Of a stretch of 64,000 nt of DNA, positions 45,003 through 56,305 are shown in pieces. Origin of the DNA: Eutreptiella sp. 'Long Island Sound 2002' (Eukaryota; Euglenozoa; Euglenophyceae; Eutreptiales; Eutreptiaceae); NCBI GenBank assembly GCA_964036045.1, contig OZ038382.1, forward strand, positions 113,134,587 through 113,198,586, in the 5' to 3' direction. Under the pieces are notes generated by a model. That model did not search any database. It was not told the origin of the DNA and worked only from the letters and a program-made list of their open reading frames with translations. Positions within the stretch are counted from its first letter, which is position 1. Each line of letters starts with the position of its first letter. Both the position numbers and the translations under genes were made by a program.

Positions 45003-47853
45003 CTAGGGGGGGGGGTGGGGGCCCTCTAGGCCGTCGGCCAGAATGTCGTCATCATCTGAGGGCAACATTTCTGGTGTTTGTTCCTTACACAAGTGCTTCA
45101 AGGGAGCCTGAAGCTCGGTGTGACGTGGAAGAACCCACCATACTGGGACATGCTGTTGCTTCAAGCGTCCCGTCACCATACCTTGAGTCCAAATGACTTT
45201 TGATTCATTGACAACTTGTGCAAGCCACAACTTTCCCCACTTGGTCATAGAAGACAGGCTGCCTGCATTGCCCAAGAGCTCCTGATCAATGATGTCGTGT
45301 GGACGCGCAACCATGTCCTTTAACACTAACTGGACCTCCCCGACAAACCCATGTTCCATGGGTGGTAGGGTAATGGCACCTAGGTCGACATGAATGTCGG
45401 TACGGGCCAAGACGCTAATAAATGCGAGGGAACGATAGCCACATGTCCACCCATCTTTTTGGTGCCCAAGGATTGTGTGTTGCACCTTGATGTTGTTTTA
45501 ATGGCAACTCCTCAGAAACGGGCGAAGTAGCCTGTCACTATCCATAGGGTCCCACACATCTACTGTAAAGGTATGCATGTCCAGCAAACAGCCATCAAAT
45601 GCAACAACAAACCAATGTGTGCCCTGTTTCCCTGCACCCGCAACGCGTTGTGCGGTAGTATTCACAATAGCAAAGTGGCGCCTGAGGCACAAGCCCCCCC
45701 CCGTCATCTTTATCCTCGTGATTCCTTACAATGGCGCCTACCAATAAGTTGCAGGGCATAGGGCATAGGCCGTCCACCTCGTTGTGGCAAAGGGTCTCCT
45801 CCAACCAGTGCTGCAAAAACTTATCGTTCAACGGGGTCCCGTCACCGGGCACCTCCGGGTAGTAGTCTTCCTCTCGGGGCCGTTTGGTGCCACGTTTTGT
45901 TTTGTGTTTTTGAGCACGCTAAGGGCGTCCTGCCTTCGGGACTTCCGCCAAATGGACCGCTGGTTCCTTGTCAGCCTCATGCTTCGTTGTCTTCTGTTTC
46001 TTTGTAGGAGGATGTTGTTCGTAACCCATCCGTCGTGCATTACGGATGCGGACTACGTCCCACACCCCATCGACTTTTTGTTGCGCCCAAAATACATGCC
46101 AACACGACGCATACTTCCAAAACTCAGTGCATAGGCAATGTTCCGCATTGAAACATCGGTACTCCTCAAGCAAATTGCAAGCCTCCTTGTCCAACGGCCC
46201 CGCTTGCAATGCTTGCTGCAGTGTGGTGGCCTCTTGTTCGGTGATTGCACACGGCACACCATTTGCATATGCTTTTGACCACCAATATTCCCCGCGATAC
46301 ACCATGTGTTCGCCACGCACAACTGCTATCTGTGCAAGTTGCGCCTTGTTGGGATACAGAGCGGGCAAGGCCTCACAGCGGTCATGTGACCAATTGCGGA
46401 GCATCTGCCTCACCCAGTCCAAAAATGCTAGCAACCAATGTCGCTGGTGCCTCGTCCAAACACGCTTCACACCAAAAGTCATTCCCTCTGGGGCATTGTT
46501 TGTGATGGGGTACCCAGCCGGAAGAGTGGCCACACACCACAAAGTACCAACATAATCCTTTTCAAATGCACGGAGGAATTGCTCGAGCACACCCATTGTT
46601 GACCATTCACGTAGACTGTCCCGCTTCTTTTGTTGATGCACAATCGTTGATGGCAACTGATGCAACCGACGTACTCACGCGATCACGGGTTTGGACCCGA
46701 GCATTGAAGCCTTATCCTAGACTTTCTTGGCAACGTGGAAGAAGCAGTCTGTGATCTCCATGCCGGAAAACTCCGCAACGAGCTCGTCTCGGAAGGCGTC
46801 TGCATGATCGGCCATGCCCTTTGTCGGCGCCCAGGGCACACCGTCCTTCTCAACTTCTTCATGAAGGGCCGCCAAAAATGGACGCACAACTTCCTTGCGT
46901 TCCGCAGTGGCCAAACACACAGCCAAGGGCAACAAGTGATGTGCCTAGTCACACGTGCCCACAATTTGCATCGTGAAGCCTTCTACGGTTATTGAGAATT
47001 GCCCGTCAATGGATAGGTAATCCTCTCCATGACCTCTCCGCGCATTACGGATGAGGTTTGGAGTAGAAAGACACGCAACGAAGCATGACCCATCCTCCTT
47101 GAAGTTGTGCAAGAAACAATATTGGTCATTCCTGCCATGCGTCTCAAGGGCCAAGTTGTTGATCCAGCCCTCCAATGCTGCCTTGGTACTAGGGGGCGGT
47201 GGCCTACGACGCTGGGCCCAATTCGTTACCCACCGGGCGGTCATTTTGCTCACCAATGGGTCACCCGGAAATGCCTCCCGCATCAGAGCCAATGCCCGCT
47301 GGAGACAATTACCAGCTAGCAGGTCTTGCAGCTTCAGCGTTATTGCTAGCGGCAAGTGCAGGGCTGTGCCTTGCATGTATGCTGAATGGGTTGCGTGCTC
47401 GTAGATCCCGACTTTTGACCATCCAACAGCCAGCATCGTTGTCATGGTAGACCCATCGCTTGGTTTCGCAACCTTTATGTGCACAATCATAACGATGGTT
47501 GTGACTTGGTCTAGACACGAAATGACCATCAACAGTTCTAGCCGCCGTGCTTGCAGCTTTGCGGTATGGAAAGGTTGCGTGGCCAAAGTTGCGAACCCAG
47601 TGTCCTCATCACTTGGCGTCTCGGGCGTAGGTTCGGTTGCTACCGTCGTTGGTACTGCCGCGGTAGGTTGTGGGGCCGGGGTAGCAGCGGAGAGGCTCTG
47701 TAGGGCCGCTGCGTTGGAGACGGCAAGCTTGAAACAGCCCATGCATGCCGTTGTGGTGCTGGGTGAGATGGCAGCAAACGCCTCCTGCAAGCCGGTTCCC
47801 AAGCTAGCAATAGGTAGCTCGCCAACCGCCCCACAAACACACTTGTCAGACAT
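45003..47853 (-). pseudogene. Mutator-like transposase with Ulp1-type protease domain, broken
   Basis: Starts at ATG 47853 with a CxC...CMGC N-terminus. One frame runs about 2.1 kb and carries the order typical of MULE transposases: YLSIDGQFSITVEGF (first catalytic D), ADHADAFRDELVAEF (second D), CFFHVAKKV, PITNNAPEG (the NNxxE glutamate), and CLCTEFWKYASCWH, a SWIM zinc finger (CxC...CxH). The same frame continues into a second domain with GTHWFVVAFDG, VDVWDPM and GHQKDGWTCGYRSL: the H, D, Q and C of a Ulp1/C48-type cysteine protease. Fusions or neighbours of this kind are known from plant MULEs. In-frame stops interrupt it: TAG 46945-46947, TAG 46717-46719, TGA 46675-46677, TAG 45919-45921 and TAA 45498-45500. 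The frame also shifts at a nine-C run (45694-45702). All key residues remain, so inactivation looks recent. Confidence 0.85.
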
Positions 47854-48036
47854 TTTACGGTTTTATGAGCTGTATGTGAAAACGGGGTAGGGTAGGGTGG
47901 AAAATAGGAAAGTAAGGTACACTATGGTTGAGTAGCCTAAGGTAAAGTCTAGTAAACCAACCCCTTGCATCATAATCGGCACAGATGGCAACACAAAGCA
48001 CTGCAACGCAAAAACGGTACTACGGTTGAATACGGT

Positions 48037-48176
48037 ACTACGTGGATTGCGAGTCCCTAACCCCAACTCAAGGGGCCACGCAACAAAGCGTAGATTGCGA
48101 GTCCCTAACCCCAACTCAAGGGGCCACGCAACAAAGCGTAGATTGCGAGTCCCTAACCCCAACTCAAGGGGCGCAA
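48037..48176 (+). repeat. 48-bp repeat, three copies, 42-bp minisatellite family
   Basis: GATTGCGAGTCCCTAACCCC, AACTCAAGGGGCCACGCAAC, AAAGCGTA is repeated three times almost perfectly, about 180 bp upstream of the start of the Mutator-like frame. It is clearly related to the array at 7180-8335. Confidence 0.9.
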
Positions 48177-48399
48177 CAATACTAACCAATATGGGGTTGT
48201 GAAGCAAACAACCAAACAAGTGGAACACCCACATTTCACATTGTGTACCGCAATTCCACTCCGGGGTTGCCACACGGCCACCAAACGATGGTGGTCACGC
48301 GGCTCCACATTTTGCCCACACTCATTGCTGAGTGGGGCACCGCTAGCGTAGCAAGGCTAGCGGCACCACCTGGAGAGTAGATGGATCAGACACAATGCT

Positions 48400-49080
48400 C
48401 AATGTGGGTGGCGGCGGCCAGCGCCAAGGGCCCCCTTGTCCGCGGGCTGACGATCGCATTTCACAAGTGTCCCCCACGACTGGGGAGAAATCAATGGCTC
48501 CCAATGCTCAGCACGGGGACAAAATCAGAAACGGCTACCTAACCCCTGCCCCCGGGTTGACACCCCGTAACATAACCCGTGCCTTCTCGAGGTCCCCATG
48601 GTAGGGAGAGATCAATATGGCTACATAAAAGGGCCATACTATATGGTAAAACCGGGCCCCATGCCCCCTGGGGAGCACAACAAGGTGGAATCTAAAAAGC
48701 TCCACAAATTAGGCAGGTTTCCCAAACTGCGCGCCGCAGGAAAAGCCTTCTCTTGGGCCAGGGTTTTGCTCCGAATGCAAGATCTTCACTTCGCAACAAA
48801 CGACATTTGCATAGCACCTCGTCTTGCTAATCTGGCGCTCCAGAGGGGGTCTAGGGGGGGGGGGGTGTCAAGCCTCACAGGTCAGCGCTCCCCATGGGTG
48901 GGGGGCAATGAACCCAGAAAAAGAGTGGATGTGGTGGGAATGTGCAAAAAGGTAGAAATGGGTGAAACAGGGTGTAAATCCAAGCTGGGGAGGGGGTCAA
49001 AATCAAACTTGCTTCATCACCCGTGCAGTCACAGTCCCCGCACACACCACGTTCCCCACAGGTAATCGCCCATAACACTT
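48400..49080. other. no gene seen
   Basis: Intronic sequence. One plus frame is open for 155 codons (48598-49065) but crosses a G run and has low similarity to any protein I know. A C/G run near 48855 is present. Confidence 0.35.
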
Positions 49081-49099
49081 TTTTACCACTTCTAAAATT

Positions 49100-49280
49100 T
49101 GCGGCATTCGCGCTAAAAAAAAATACTCCGCGCAGTAAAAATGTCTGGGTATTTGTTTTTGGAGCGGAACATTTGTTTTTAGCGCACAATATTTTCTTAT
49201 AGTGCGGATTATTTTTTTTAGCTGAAAAATACAACCTCTTGAAAAAAATTACCCGCATCTAAAAAAAAAATACAGGACCC
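49100..49280. repeat. AT-rich block, inverted relative of 41.83-41.88 and 42.47 kb
   Basis: Read on the minus strand: CCAAAAGCTGGGTCCTGTAT, a T run, TTTAGATGCGGG, then a T run and CAAGAGGTTGTATTTTT. The left side of the intron has CCAGCTTTTGGGG, TTTAGATGCG and AAGAGAGGTTG in the same order on +. Two inverted, degenerate ends would enclose the Mutator-like frame. Confidence 0.4.
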
Positions 49281-49981
49281 AGCTTTTGGGGCCACCTCAC
49301 CAGCACAGGCCATTTCGCTGGTGGGGGCTGCGGCACCATGGGGATGTTGAGCGGTGGCGAAGATTGGCCCTATCTCCTCCTCCCTGATATCTAATGGTTC
49401 AAGCACACACAAATCCGCAAGTGACAGTGGATTTGTTCTTAATAAAAATACATTTTGTCCTTCAACATAAATTCAAATCATTCCAAAACATGTGCCAAAA
49501 CTCATTATATTCAAAACTCTTCATAAATACAAATGACTGCAGAAATAGGAAAAACCGCTGTTTGGATAAAGTTTACTTTCTGTTGGGCAATTCCCCTGGG
49601 CCTGAAACCAAACCAGTCGTTTTTCAGCACCAAAGATCATATTTCAGCAACAGAAAGCATCCACAAATCCATCAAATATATAGACACTGATTCCTGTCCT
49701 ACAGAAAAATCATCCACCAACATTCAACCATGCCAAAGGCCCACTGTCTTGGGTGTTTGACCCATCCTCTTTGGGGTTGGCCCCTTTCTCTCTGAACCCA
49801 CACCGCACACCATACACACAGCACAGGGGACATGTGACTTGGGTGTGGCCAGGGCCCTCAGAAACGGAGGATGGAACAAGAGCAGGGGACACCAGGGAAA
49901 ACTGGAAAACCTGACAGAGGAATGGAATGTACCAGGCATTGCAGTGATAATGGAATGATTCGCATGTCGTGTTTTGTGCAG

Positions 49982-50062
49982 GTGGCATTCCATCCCAAGG
50001 AGCCCATCGTCATTACTGCCAGCAGTGACAGTATTTTGTATTTGGGGGAATTGGGGAAATAG
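49982..50062 (+). CDS. SNRNP40: SNRNP40 last exon
   Basis: Acceptor TTTTGTGCAG| is followed by VAFHPKEPIVITASSDSILY and LGELGK, then TAG at 50060-50062. It completes the blade begun in the previous exon in phase 0. Other SNRNP40 proteins end within one to three residues of the same LGE motif, so TAG is acting as a genuine stop. The intron between this exon and the previous one is 8854 bp. Confidence 0.94.
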   Translation: MAFHPKEPIVITASSDSILYLGELGK

Positions 50063-51640
50063 TTGTTGAGGCGAGCGCACATTGTTGTTGGAATGAATGT
50101 TGAAGATTAGCGAAGGGGTTTGTTTTGTGCAGACCAAAACTGTGGGTGGTAGCCAGCGAGCTGGTTGCCAAGCGTCACTTGCTCATGGTCACAGAACAGA
50201 GTTTCAGGCTGTAGTCTTGTCTTGCTACTGCTCGGATTTGACTTAGCGGCCTATACATGGTTCAGTGAGAGGCATGGGGGCAAGTTTGAAAAAGGCGGTG
50301 CTCAACCACAGGTGCATACAAAGTGGAGAGGAATCCATAATGACTCCTAAGGATTTGGATGCAGGATTGCACTAGGGGCCAAGGATGCAATGTTGAGGAA
50401 GAGTTTGGAACGTAAGGATACAGCGCACCGTTGGGGTTTTTTCCTTGGCAATTCGCTGACTCCATCAGGCATGTTCTTTTCCTTGAGTTCAAATCGCTCT
50501 GTGGTGCCTGATTGAATCAGGGTGCACAGTGTCATGTGCTGCATTTTTGAGTGAATGGATGCTTCTGTGGACCCTTGCAGCTCCAGTTTTAATTTCATGA
50601 TTAATGGGGTCCTGTGAATTGGTGCATGCAGTGACAAACTTGTAGAGAACAGCTGAGGGGTGTTAGTACTGCTTTTCTGTTGAAATGTGGTCAGCCCAAC
50701 AGCTGCACAATCCACCACTGTTTTGCACACCGACGATTGTTTGAGGTTATCAACAAGGCCTCTGGTTTGTCAGGCGAGGGACCTGAGGCAACTCAGGTGT
50801 TACAAGGTCGCTCCTGGAGGGTGGGAAAGGAGTTTATCTCTGGCATACTCTTAAAGCCACGTCCCAGTTCATGTCTCTGACCCATTAGTTTACCCAGGAT
50901 GGAAAGAAAGCACAGTTAGGTCTACTCCAGCCCTCTCTCATGAATATCAAATCAAAGCAGTGCCAAGGTTGGACCCCATTCATCTAACCCCAGCCTTCAA
51001 TGGGGAACAGTGGCATGCTGCATTTCAACAGAAACGCAGCACGCAGCTTAGATTGTCATTCCCTGAATACGATGAGATCAGTTGTGTTTCATACTAGTCA
51101 TGAAGTAGGGGCTAGCAGGCTGAGATGCACAAGGAAGTAGGGTATTTAGTGGCAGAACCGGACAGCTCCTTCATCATCTGCACCTTTCTGATCTTTGATC
51201 ACATTGGCAATAAAATCACCCAAGAGTTATTGCATTTGGTTTTTCATGTTGGTGCCACAGGAGGTCGGAGCCATTGGAATAGATGTGCACATCCTGCCCA
51301 CAGACACAGATGTAGATTTTTGTGGGCCTTGTAGGCAGGTATGGTTGCCAAGCTACACAGGAGAGCTAGTCAGGAGTCCATGAGTGAAGCATTTCATAAC
51401 GGTTTTTTTTCTATTTTCTGGCAGCACACTGGTGGTATTGCGTGCAGATTGGGGGGTCTTTTCGTTCAAAAACGGAGGGTTTTTTTGTTATGCACCAGGG
51501 GTTGTGTCACCAAAGAAAATTGGGGGGGGGGCCACCAAGCGGTATGGGGCGTGTGTTGGGGGGGGTGGATCCTCCCTGTAGAGGGGGGGATGGGGGGGGG
51601 GGGGGGCACAACGACCAGTTGTTGGAGCTGACACGACGCC
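50063..51640. other. region after SNRNP40, no confident gene
   Basis: 3' flank of SNRNP40. One exon-like segment lies at about 51262-51334: after GCCACAG| the frame reads EVGAIGIDVHILPTDTDVDF before |GTATGG. I could not place it in a family. Other open frames look random. No clear AATAAA polyadenylation signal is found close to the stop. Confidence 0.35.
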
Positions 51641-51644
51641 TTAC

Positions 51645-52085
51645 GACCCCCCCCCCCATTTTTTTTATCAAAACCCCCTGTTTGCACCATTTTGTGTCCC
51701 CCCCCCTCTCATTTTTTTTTTAACAGACGAACAATCAGAAAACGTCCCTCCCCCCTAATCTGTTCAGATTCTTCCACCAAAAACCCTCCGGTAAGGTTTG
51801 GGTTTTTTTTGGTAAGTTTTGGGGTTTTTTTTGCTAAAAATGGGGGGTTTCTTATCGGAAGAAATGGGTTTTTTTTTGGTAACGACTGGGTTTTTTATCT
51901 CACGTTTGGGCGGTCTTTTGCTAAGCTATTGGGGGGGTTTCAGTAAAAGAAAAGGGGGGATTTTTGGTAAACTTTGGGGGGGGTTTTCTGATATAATTTT
52001 TGCTTGGGGTTTTTTCGGTAAAAAATTGGGGTTCTTTTGGTAGCGTTTGGGTGTACTTGTGGTAAAGGAATGGCCTCTTTTGTTG
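51645..52085 (+). repeat. degenerate GT-rich minisatellite
   Basis: Imperfect units of roughly 25-32 bp of the form TTTTTTTGGTAA followed by a G-rich stretch (GGTAAGTTTTGGGG and variants), after C and G homopolymers at 51580-51720. Open frames are artefacts of the bias. Confidence 0.6.
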
Positions 52086-52284
52086 AAACAAAGATTTTTT
52101 TTCCGGGGTTTGGGGGTGGGGGCGTTGGTAACATATTTGGGTGGTTTTTTGTGCGAAGAAGTGGGGGGTTTTGTGGAGGGATTTGGGTTTTTCTGGTGAT
52201 CCCATTTCAAATGCCTCATTTTGGCCTCAAATTTCAGACCCACAATTTTGTTGGACTTTTTCGGGTTTTTTTTTTGGGTTTCCA

Positions 52285-52495
52285 TGTTTTGCCGTGGCCT
52301 TTCGAGTTAGGGATATGTATTTGCACAGCTCGGTGTTGCAATTCGAGTTTATTGTACCGATTCCCACACTTCGGTGTGGTTTTCTGAGTTTGGGATACGG
52401 ACTCCCACGCTTCGGTGTGGCGCGTCGAGTTCGTGAACTGGACCCTGCGCTTCGGTGTGGCCCCTCAAGGTAGGGTTGTGGACTCCCAAGATTGA
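52285..52495 (-). repeat. 42-bp minisatellite family, inverted block
   Basis: Read on the minus strand: CTTGAGGGGCCACACCGAAG, GCCACACCGAAGCGTGGGAG, TCCGTATCCCAAACTC and further degenerate units, about five in all. Same family as 7180-8335 but in the opposite orientation. Confidence 0.85.
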
Positions 52496-52499
52496 GTGT

Positions 52500-53590
52500 T
52501 GCTCGCCCACCAAGGATGTACAGCAAATTGCGTGCAATGAGGAAGTTTTTCGTGGGAAGGATAAGTAAGTGACCCTTTGTCGCGTGCTTGTCAAAGTTGA
52601 AAGAAAGAAGTCTCCGGTTCCCACCAGCCATGGTGGTAGGCTGAAGTCTTACCGTCAGACATGTGACGATATGTAGCCATGTTGCAGAAGTAGCATGAAC
52701 AAGGAGATAGTAGCTTGGGTGCCCAAGCATGTGAGGCCCAAGCACAGGCTTTATCGGTCAAAAGCAAAGGCATGCGATGCTTGTCCGCATGTTTAGCAGC
52801 TGCTTGTAGCGGCTCTGAGTGTTGCACACAGAGCCGTTTGCGATGCACTAGCGCCCTTTTCAACCCAACAACTGCTATTTTGCGGACTAGTTAGGTGTGT
52901 TGGCACGAGATTGCTTTTTTCTTTAGATTTTTAGTTTCTTTTTTGTTTTGTCTTTTGAGGTGCAAGGCTTTTGTCCTCTCATGACGTCAATCGAAATGAT
53001 GATTAGTGCATTACTCACCAGTATTGTGCCACAACATTTTTTATAGCCGAAAAGCGACAAAAATAAAAAAATGTCTTCTCATGCGCATATACCCCAAATG
53101 GTATCTATATGCTTCATTTTATGTGCTATTTTGCTGTTTTTATTCCAAAAGCAGTCACAACCCCGGCTATGGTAAAGGGTGCCCGTTGCAGCTAGGGTGT
53201 GCCAGTGTTATAGTGGTCCAAATTTGGACAACCCCCAGGTCGCTAACCATTCGTCTTAATTTTGTAGTACAAAAACAACATTCTGGAAGCAAACAATTAC
53301 CTCATTGTTTGTACTCTTTTATTTGAGAAACAAAGAAGGAAACAACACGTTGTTTGAAGTTTGAGTACAAAATCTGCCTCTAGACTGAGGAATTTGATTT
53401 TCAAGTGCCATGATTTTCACAGTTGTGTAGGTAAACAATTGTTGATGAACACACTCCATTTGGTTGGCAAGTAAGATATAGGTTCATGCCATCATCATTG
53501 TGGGAGTTTGACGTAGAACTAGAACAATTTAGCAGCCTTGGAACCCACAAGGGCATAGGTGACCTAGGTAGGGGTGGCCTGTCCAAGGAA
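52500..53590. other. no confident gene
   Basis: Mixed sequence. The 52.9-53.4 kb part is AT-rich. No recognisable protein, RNA or repeat beyond the flanking elements. Confidence 0.4.
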
Positions 53591-53592
53591 GG

Positions 53593-54915
53593 GTGCTATC
53601 ACATTTGAAGATCGTTCATCACAGGAATGCATTCCAGTGTGGCTCGATGCCTGTTGAGCATGACACCAAAGCAGTGGGTTTGCTGTCCAAACTCAACAAG
53701 ATCGCAGATGAAGAGGCAGAATGTGGTGTTCAAGGAGAACAAAGCAAGAAATGGAAGGTGCCACACACATGGCTTGATGGAGACACAAGGCTGCTGAGTA
53801 TTAAAGGAACGGTGATAGTGAACGTCAAAGATGCTGCAACGCGAGTATATCAATGGCATGATGTCACCCAAGGAGAAGGAGAGGAAATCAGCCCATACAG
53901 GCCCTGGAGCTGGTGGCAGGCAGCAGGAGAATCGAACAAAATGGGGACCCACTGGTGCCCGATGCATCCACACATCACGGCCAGAATCATGATGACAGCA
54001 AGGTACCACTCATGGGACGAGTTTTACATCGCTGATGAAGGAGACGGGACCTGTCAGCACTGTGGACAGCAGTACAGATCAAAAGAGTGCCACGAGTACA
54101 AAGACTGTCCGGCCGTCTGGGCCATGATATCAGACATCATGAATGACATGGTGTCCTTCATCGCCAGCAAAGCAAGAAAAGGAGTCACAACAGTGCCCAC
54201 ATGGGGAGGATCGTGTGTCCAAAGAGCGAACACAAAGGTACCAATGCAGTGGTGTCATCCCAAGTGGATAGAAGCAAAATACATGAAACATAGAGTACAA
54301 GCAGGACATATGCCCACAGCCTTGGGCCTTCTGCCACTCAGAGAAGCCATGACCAACCTGCACACACTGCTGGAAATTCCGGCGGCACTGATAACGGCCA
54401 AACTGACAACGTGCATGAGCATAGTGCAGCAGGAAGTGAGCCACAGGGGAGTTCAGGCACCACTGCCAAACTCACATGAGTGGTGGATGAATGACAGACA
54501 CTTCCGGGCGGATCCCAGGATCGCCTGGACAGCGCCCCACCAACCAAACATACTCATCCTTGCACCCATCATGTACACAATTGCTGCGTGTCTGGTGAGG
54601 GGACACGGAGGCAAAATCATAGTAGTGCCGCGCAAGAGTGGATGCAGCATGGTTGCACTGTGCCAGGCAAGAGATGGGCTCAGGGGACACAAACATGCAG
54701 CTTGGAGTAGACAGGGGATCCGAGACTAAGATTATTATGGTGTCGTTGTAGGTAGCAGAACCTTGTCGCAATTAGAGAAGAATCAGGCAGAACACCAGGG
54801 AGTCAAGATCATACGTCTGCAACATGCAAAACAGAAGTGCTGGGTCGCTGCCCAAGAGGAGCAACCAATTGTGGTGCCCCAGTGGCAGCACATCCTCCGT
54901 TGTTGCCATTCTTAG
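53593..54915 (+). pseudogene. LINE-type RNase H C-terminal fragment
   Basis: The frame begins inside an RNase H domain: MPVEHDTKAVGLLSKLNKIA, followed by DEEAE, corresponds to the last catalytic segment (EHDTQAINLVALYNKTADD) of the 61457-63337 protein. The conserved VYQW segment follows. A zinc motif CQHCGQQYRSKECHEYKDC then has exactly the spacing C-x2-C-x9-H-x4-C found in that protein. The first three catalytic residues are missing, so the copy is 5'-truncated. A TAA at 54727-54729 is followed by the same open frame to TAG 54913-54915. It is a related but clearly diverged family member on the opposite strand. Confidence 0.75.
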
Positions 54916-55135
54916 GACAGCCCGGGGGCCAGAGAGGACAAAGAGGACCAGGCCGGTATGTGGATCGAGACAGAGATCAAGAGAGAGAAGGACATGGAGC
55001 GGAACGCTGGGACCGCAGTGGAGACCTTCAGCGAGATTGGGATGGCCGCCGAGAATGGCACTGGAGCAAGGGCAAAGGATGGGTTGGGCAAAAGCGGCCA
55101 CGAGGGTGGCAAAAGGTACAAGGGTAAATAAGCCC
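54916..55135 (+). pseudogene. Arg/Gly/Asp-rich coding-like segment
   Basis: Downstream of the RNase H fragment, in another frame, the sequence encodes GQPGGQRGQRGPGRYVDRDR and then alternating D/R/E/W residues to TAA near 55128. Composition is that of RNA-binding RGG/RD tails. It could be the end of an element protein or a host exon (GTACAAGGGTAAATAAG resembles a donor). Uncertain. Confidence 0.3.
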
Positions 55136-55929
55136 CCTCCTCTGCCTGCATGTCACAGAGCATGAATGCTTGTGCCCTCTCTCACAGTCTGCAAGTCAGT
55201 AAGTGACAGTGTGCACCACAATGCACCATCAGCCTGTGCGCATTTCACCATGTAAGCAGCCATGTAGCCACGTTAGTGTGTGTCTGCACCAATGAGGATG
55301 CACGTGCGCGCAATTTGCAAAGAATCCACAAAAACGAACAACAAATCTCAATACAGTGCGTCCTTACGCAGCACGTCTGCTGGCTGTAAAGCCCGGATAT
55401 ATGTCAAACCACAGACAGGCACACAGAGCAAACACAAAAATCCGGTTCAGAACGAGTGTACCGTTCACGGTTCCATACTACGAGTATAAAACTGACGCCA
55501 GTTGGGGCGTACAGTACAGTGAGGAGCACAACAGCATCACTCATATGTGAGTGCCAACTGCCTGCAGATTGAGTGTCCGGCAGCGCAAGAGTTGAGCACT
55601 TATGCCCGGATTAGGACACAAGATGTGTGCAGCAAAGCATGTCAAAGTGCACCTGATGCCTGTGTGACCTGTCACCAGAGGTCCTCGGGCAGAGGGTCTC
55701 GAGCATCATAATGAAGGAATGTGTGGAAACTAGACATGGTCAGACAAAAAACAAATGTATTCAAAAGGAGGAGAAATTTGGAAAAAAATCCATTTTGGGC
55801 GACCACACATCAATAAAGAAAAACACAGAAACAAAGCATCAATAGAAACTTCACACAGCAGGAGGAAATGGGTGATGGTGTAGGGAGGCGTTGTGCCCTG
55901 ATAAGCAGCGTGACCTCTGACCTCTGACC

Positions 55930-56078
55930 TCTGGTGGTGGTGGTGGTGGTGGTGGTTGTGGTGGCGGCGGTGGTGGTGGTGGTGGTGGTGGTGGTGGTGG
56001 TGGTGGTGATGGTGGTGGTGGTGGTGGTGGTGGTTTGGGTCGTGGGGGTGGTGGTTGTGGTGGTGATGGTGGTGGTGG

Positions 56079-56109
<31 letters not shown>

Positions 56110-56305
56110 GAGTGAGTGAGTGAGTGAGTGAGTGAGGTCTCCCCTGTCCCAGTCGGAGGAACACTGCCAGCCGCAGGTTGCCGACTGCCCCGCAGGGTGG
56201 TGGTGGTGGTGGTGGTGGTGAGTGAGTGAGTGAGTGAGTGAGTGAGTGAGGACTCCCCTGTCCCAGTCGGGGGAACACTGCCAGCCCCAGGTTGCCGACT
56301 GCCCC
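55930..56305 (-). repeat. (GGT)n/(GAGT)n modules with LINE 3'-end fragments
   Basis: Two successive modules, each made of (GGT)n, then (GAGT)n, then a conserved ~75-bp segment CCCCTGTCCCAGTCGG...CTGCCAGCC and GGTTGCCGACTGCCCCGCA. On the minus strand each module reads as the terminal part of the LINE tail followed by (ACTC)n(ACC)n. Open frames giving polyhistidine, polythreonine or polyproline are artefacts. Confidence 0.8.

Larger units (their letters stand above)
41128..49981 (+). other. SNRNP40: 8.85-kb last intron of SNRNP40, filled with mobile elements
   Basis: Bounded by GAG|GTGTCT and TGCAG|GTGGCA, with the same phase on both sides. It contains, in order, a TG microsatellite, an 84-bp tandem duplication, a TIR element with an inverted tRNA-like pair, an AT-rich island, a triplicated 135-bp module, a Mutator-like transposase/protease frame on the opposite strand, and a 48-bp repeat. 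Stretches without any recognised feature are 42666-42848, 48280-49080 and 49280-49981. Confidence 0.85.

Noticed and set aside
51262-51334. Thioredoxin active site (FCGPCR) or endonuclease III exon
   Set aside because: Only four to five residues match, the surrounding sequence lacks the rest of either fold, and no neighbouring exon supports it.
53593-54915. Independent host gene
   Set aside because: The EHDT segment, VYQW segment and C-x2-C-x9-H-x4-C spacing match the RNase H protein at 61.5-63.3 kb, so it is a truncated element copy.
54837-55127. Confident RNA-binding host exon
   Set aside because: The Arg/Asp-rich composition alone is not enough. It follows an element fragment and has no upstream exon.
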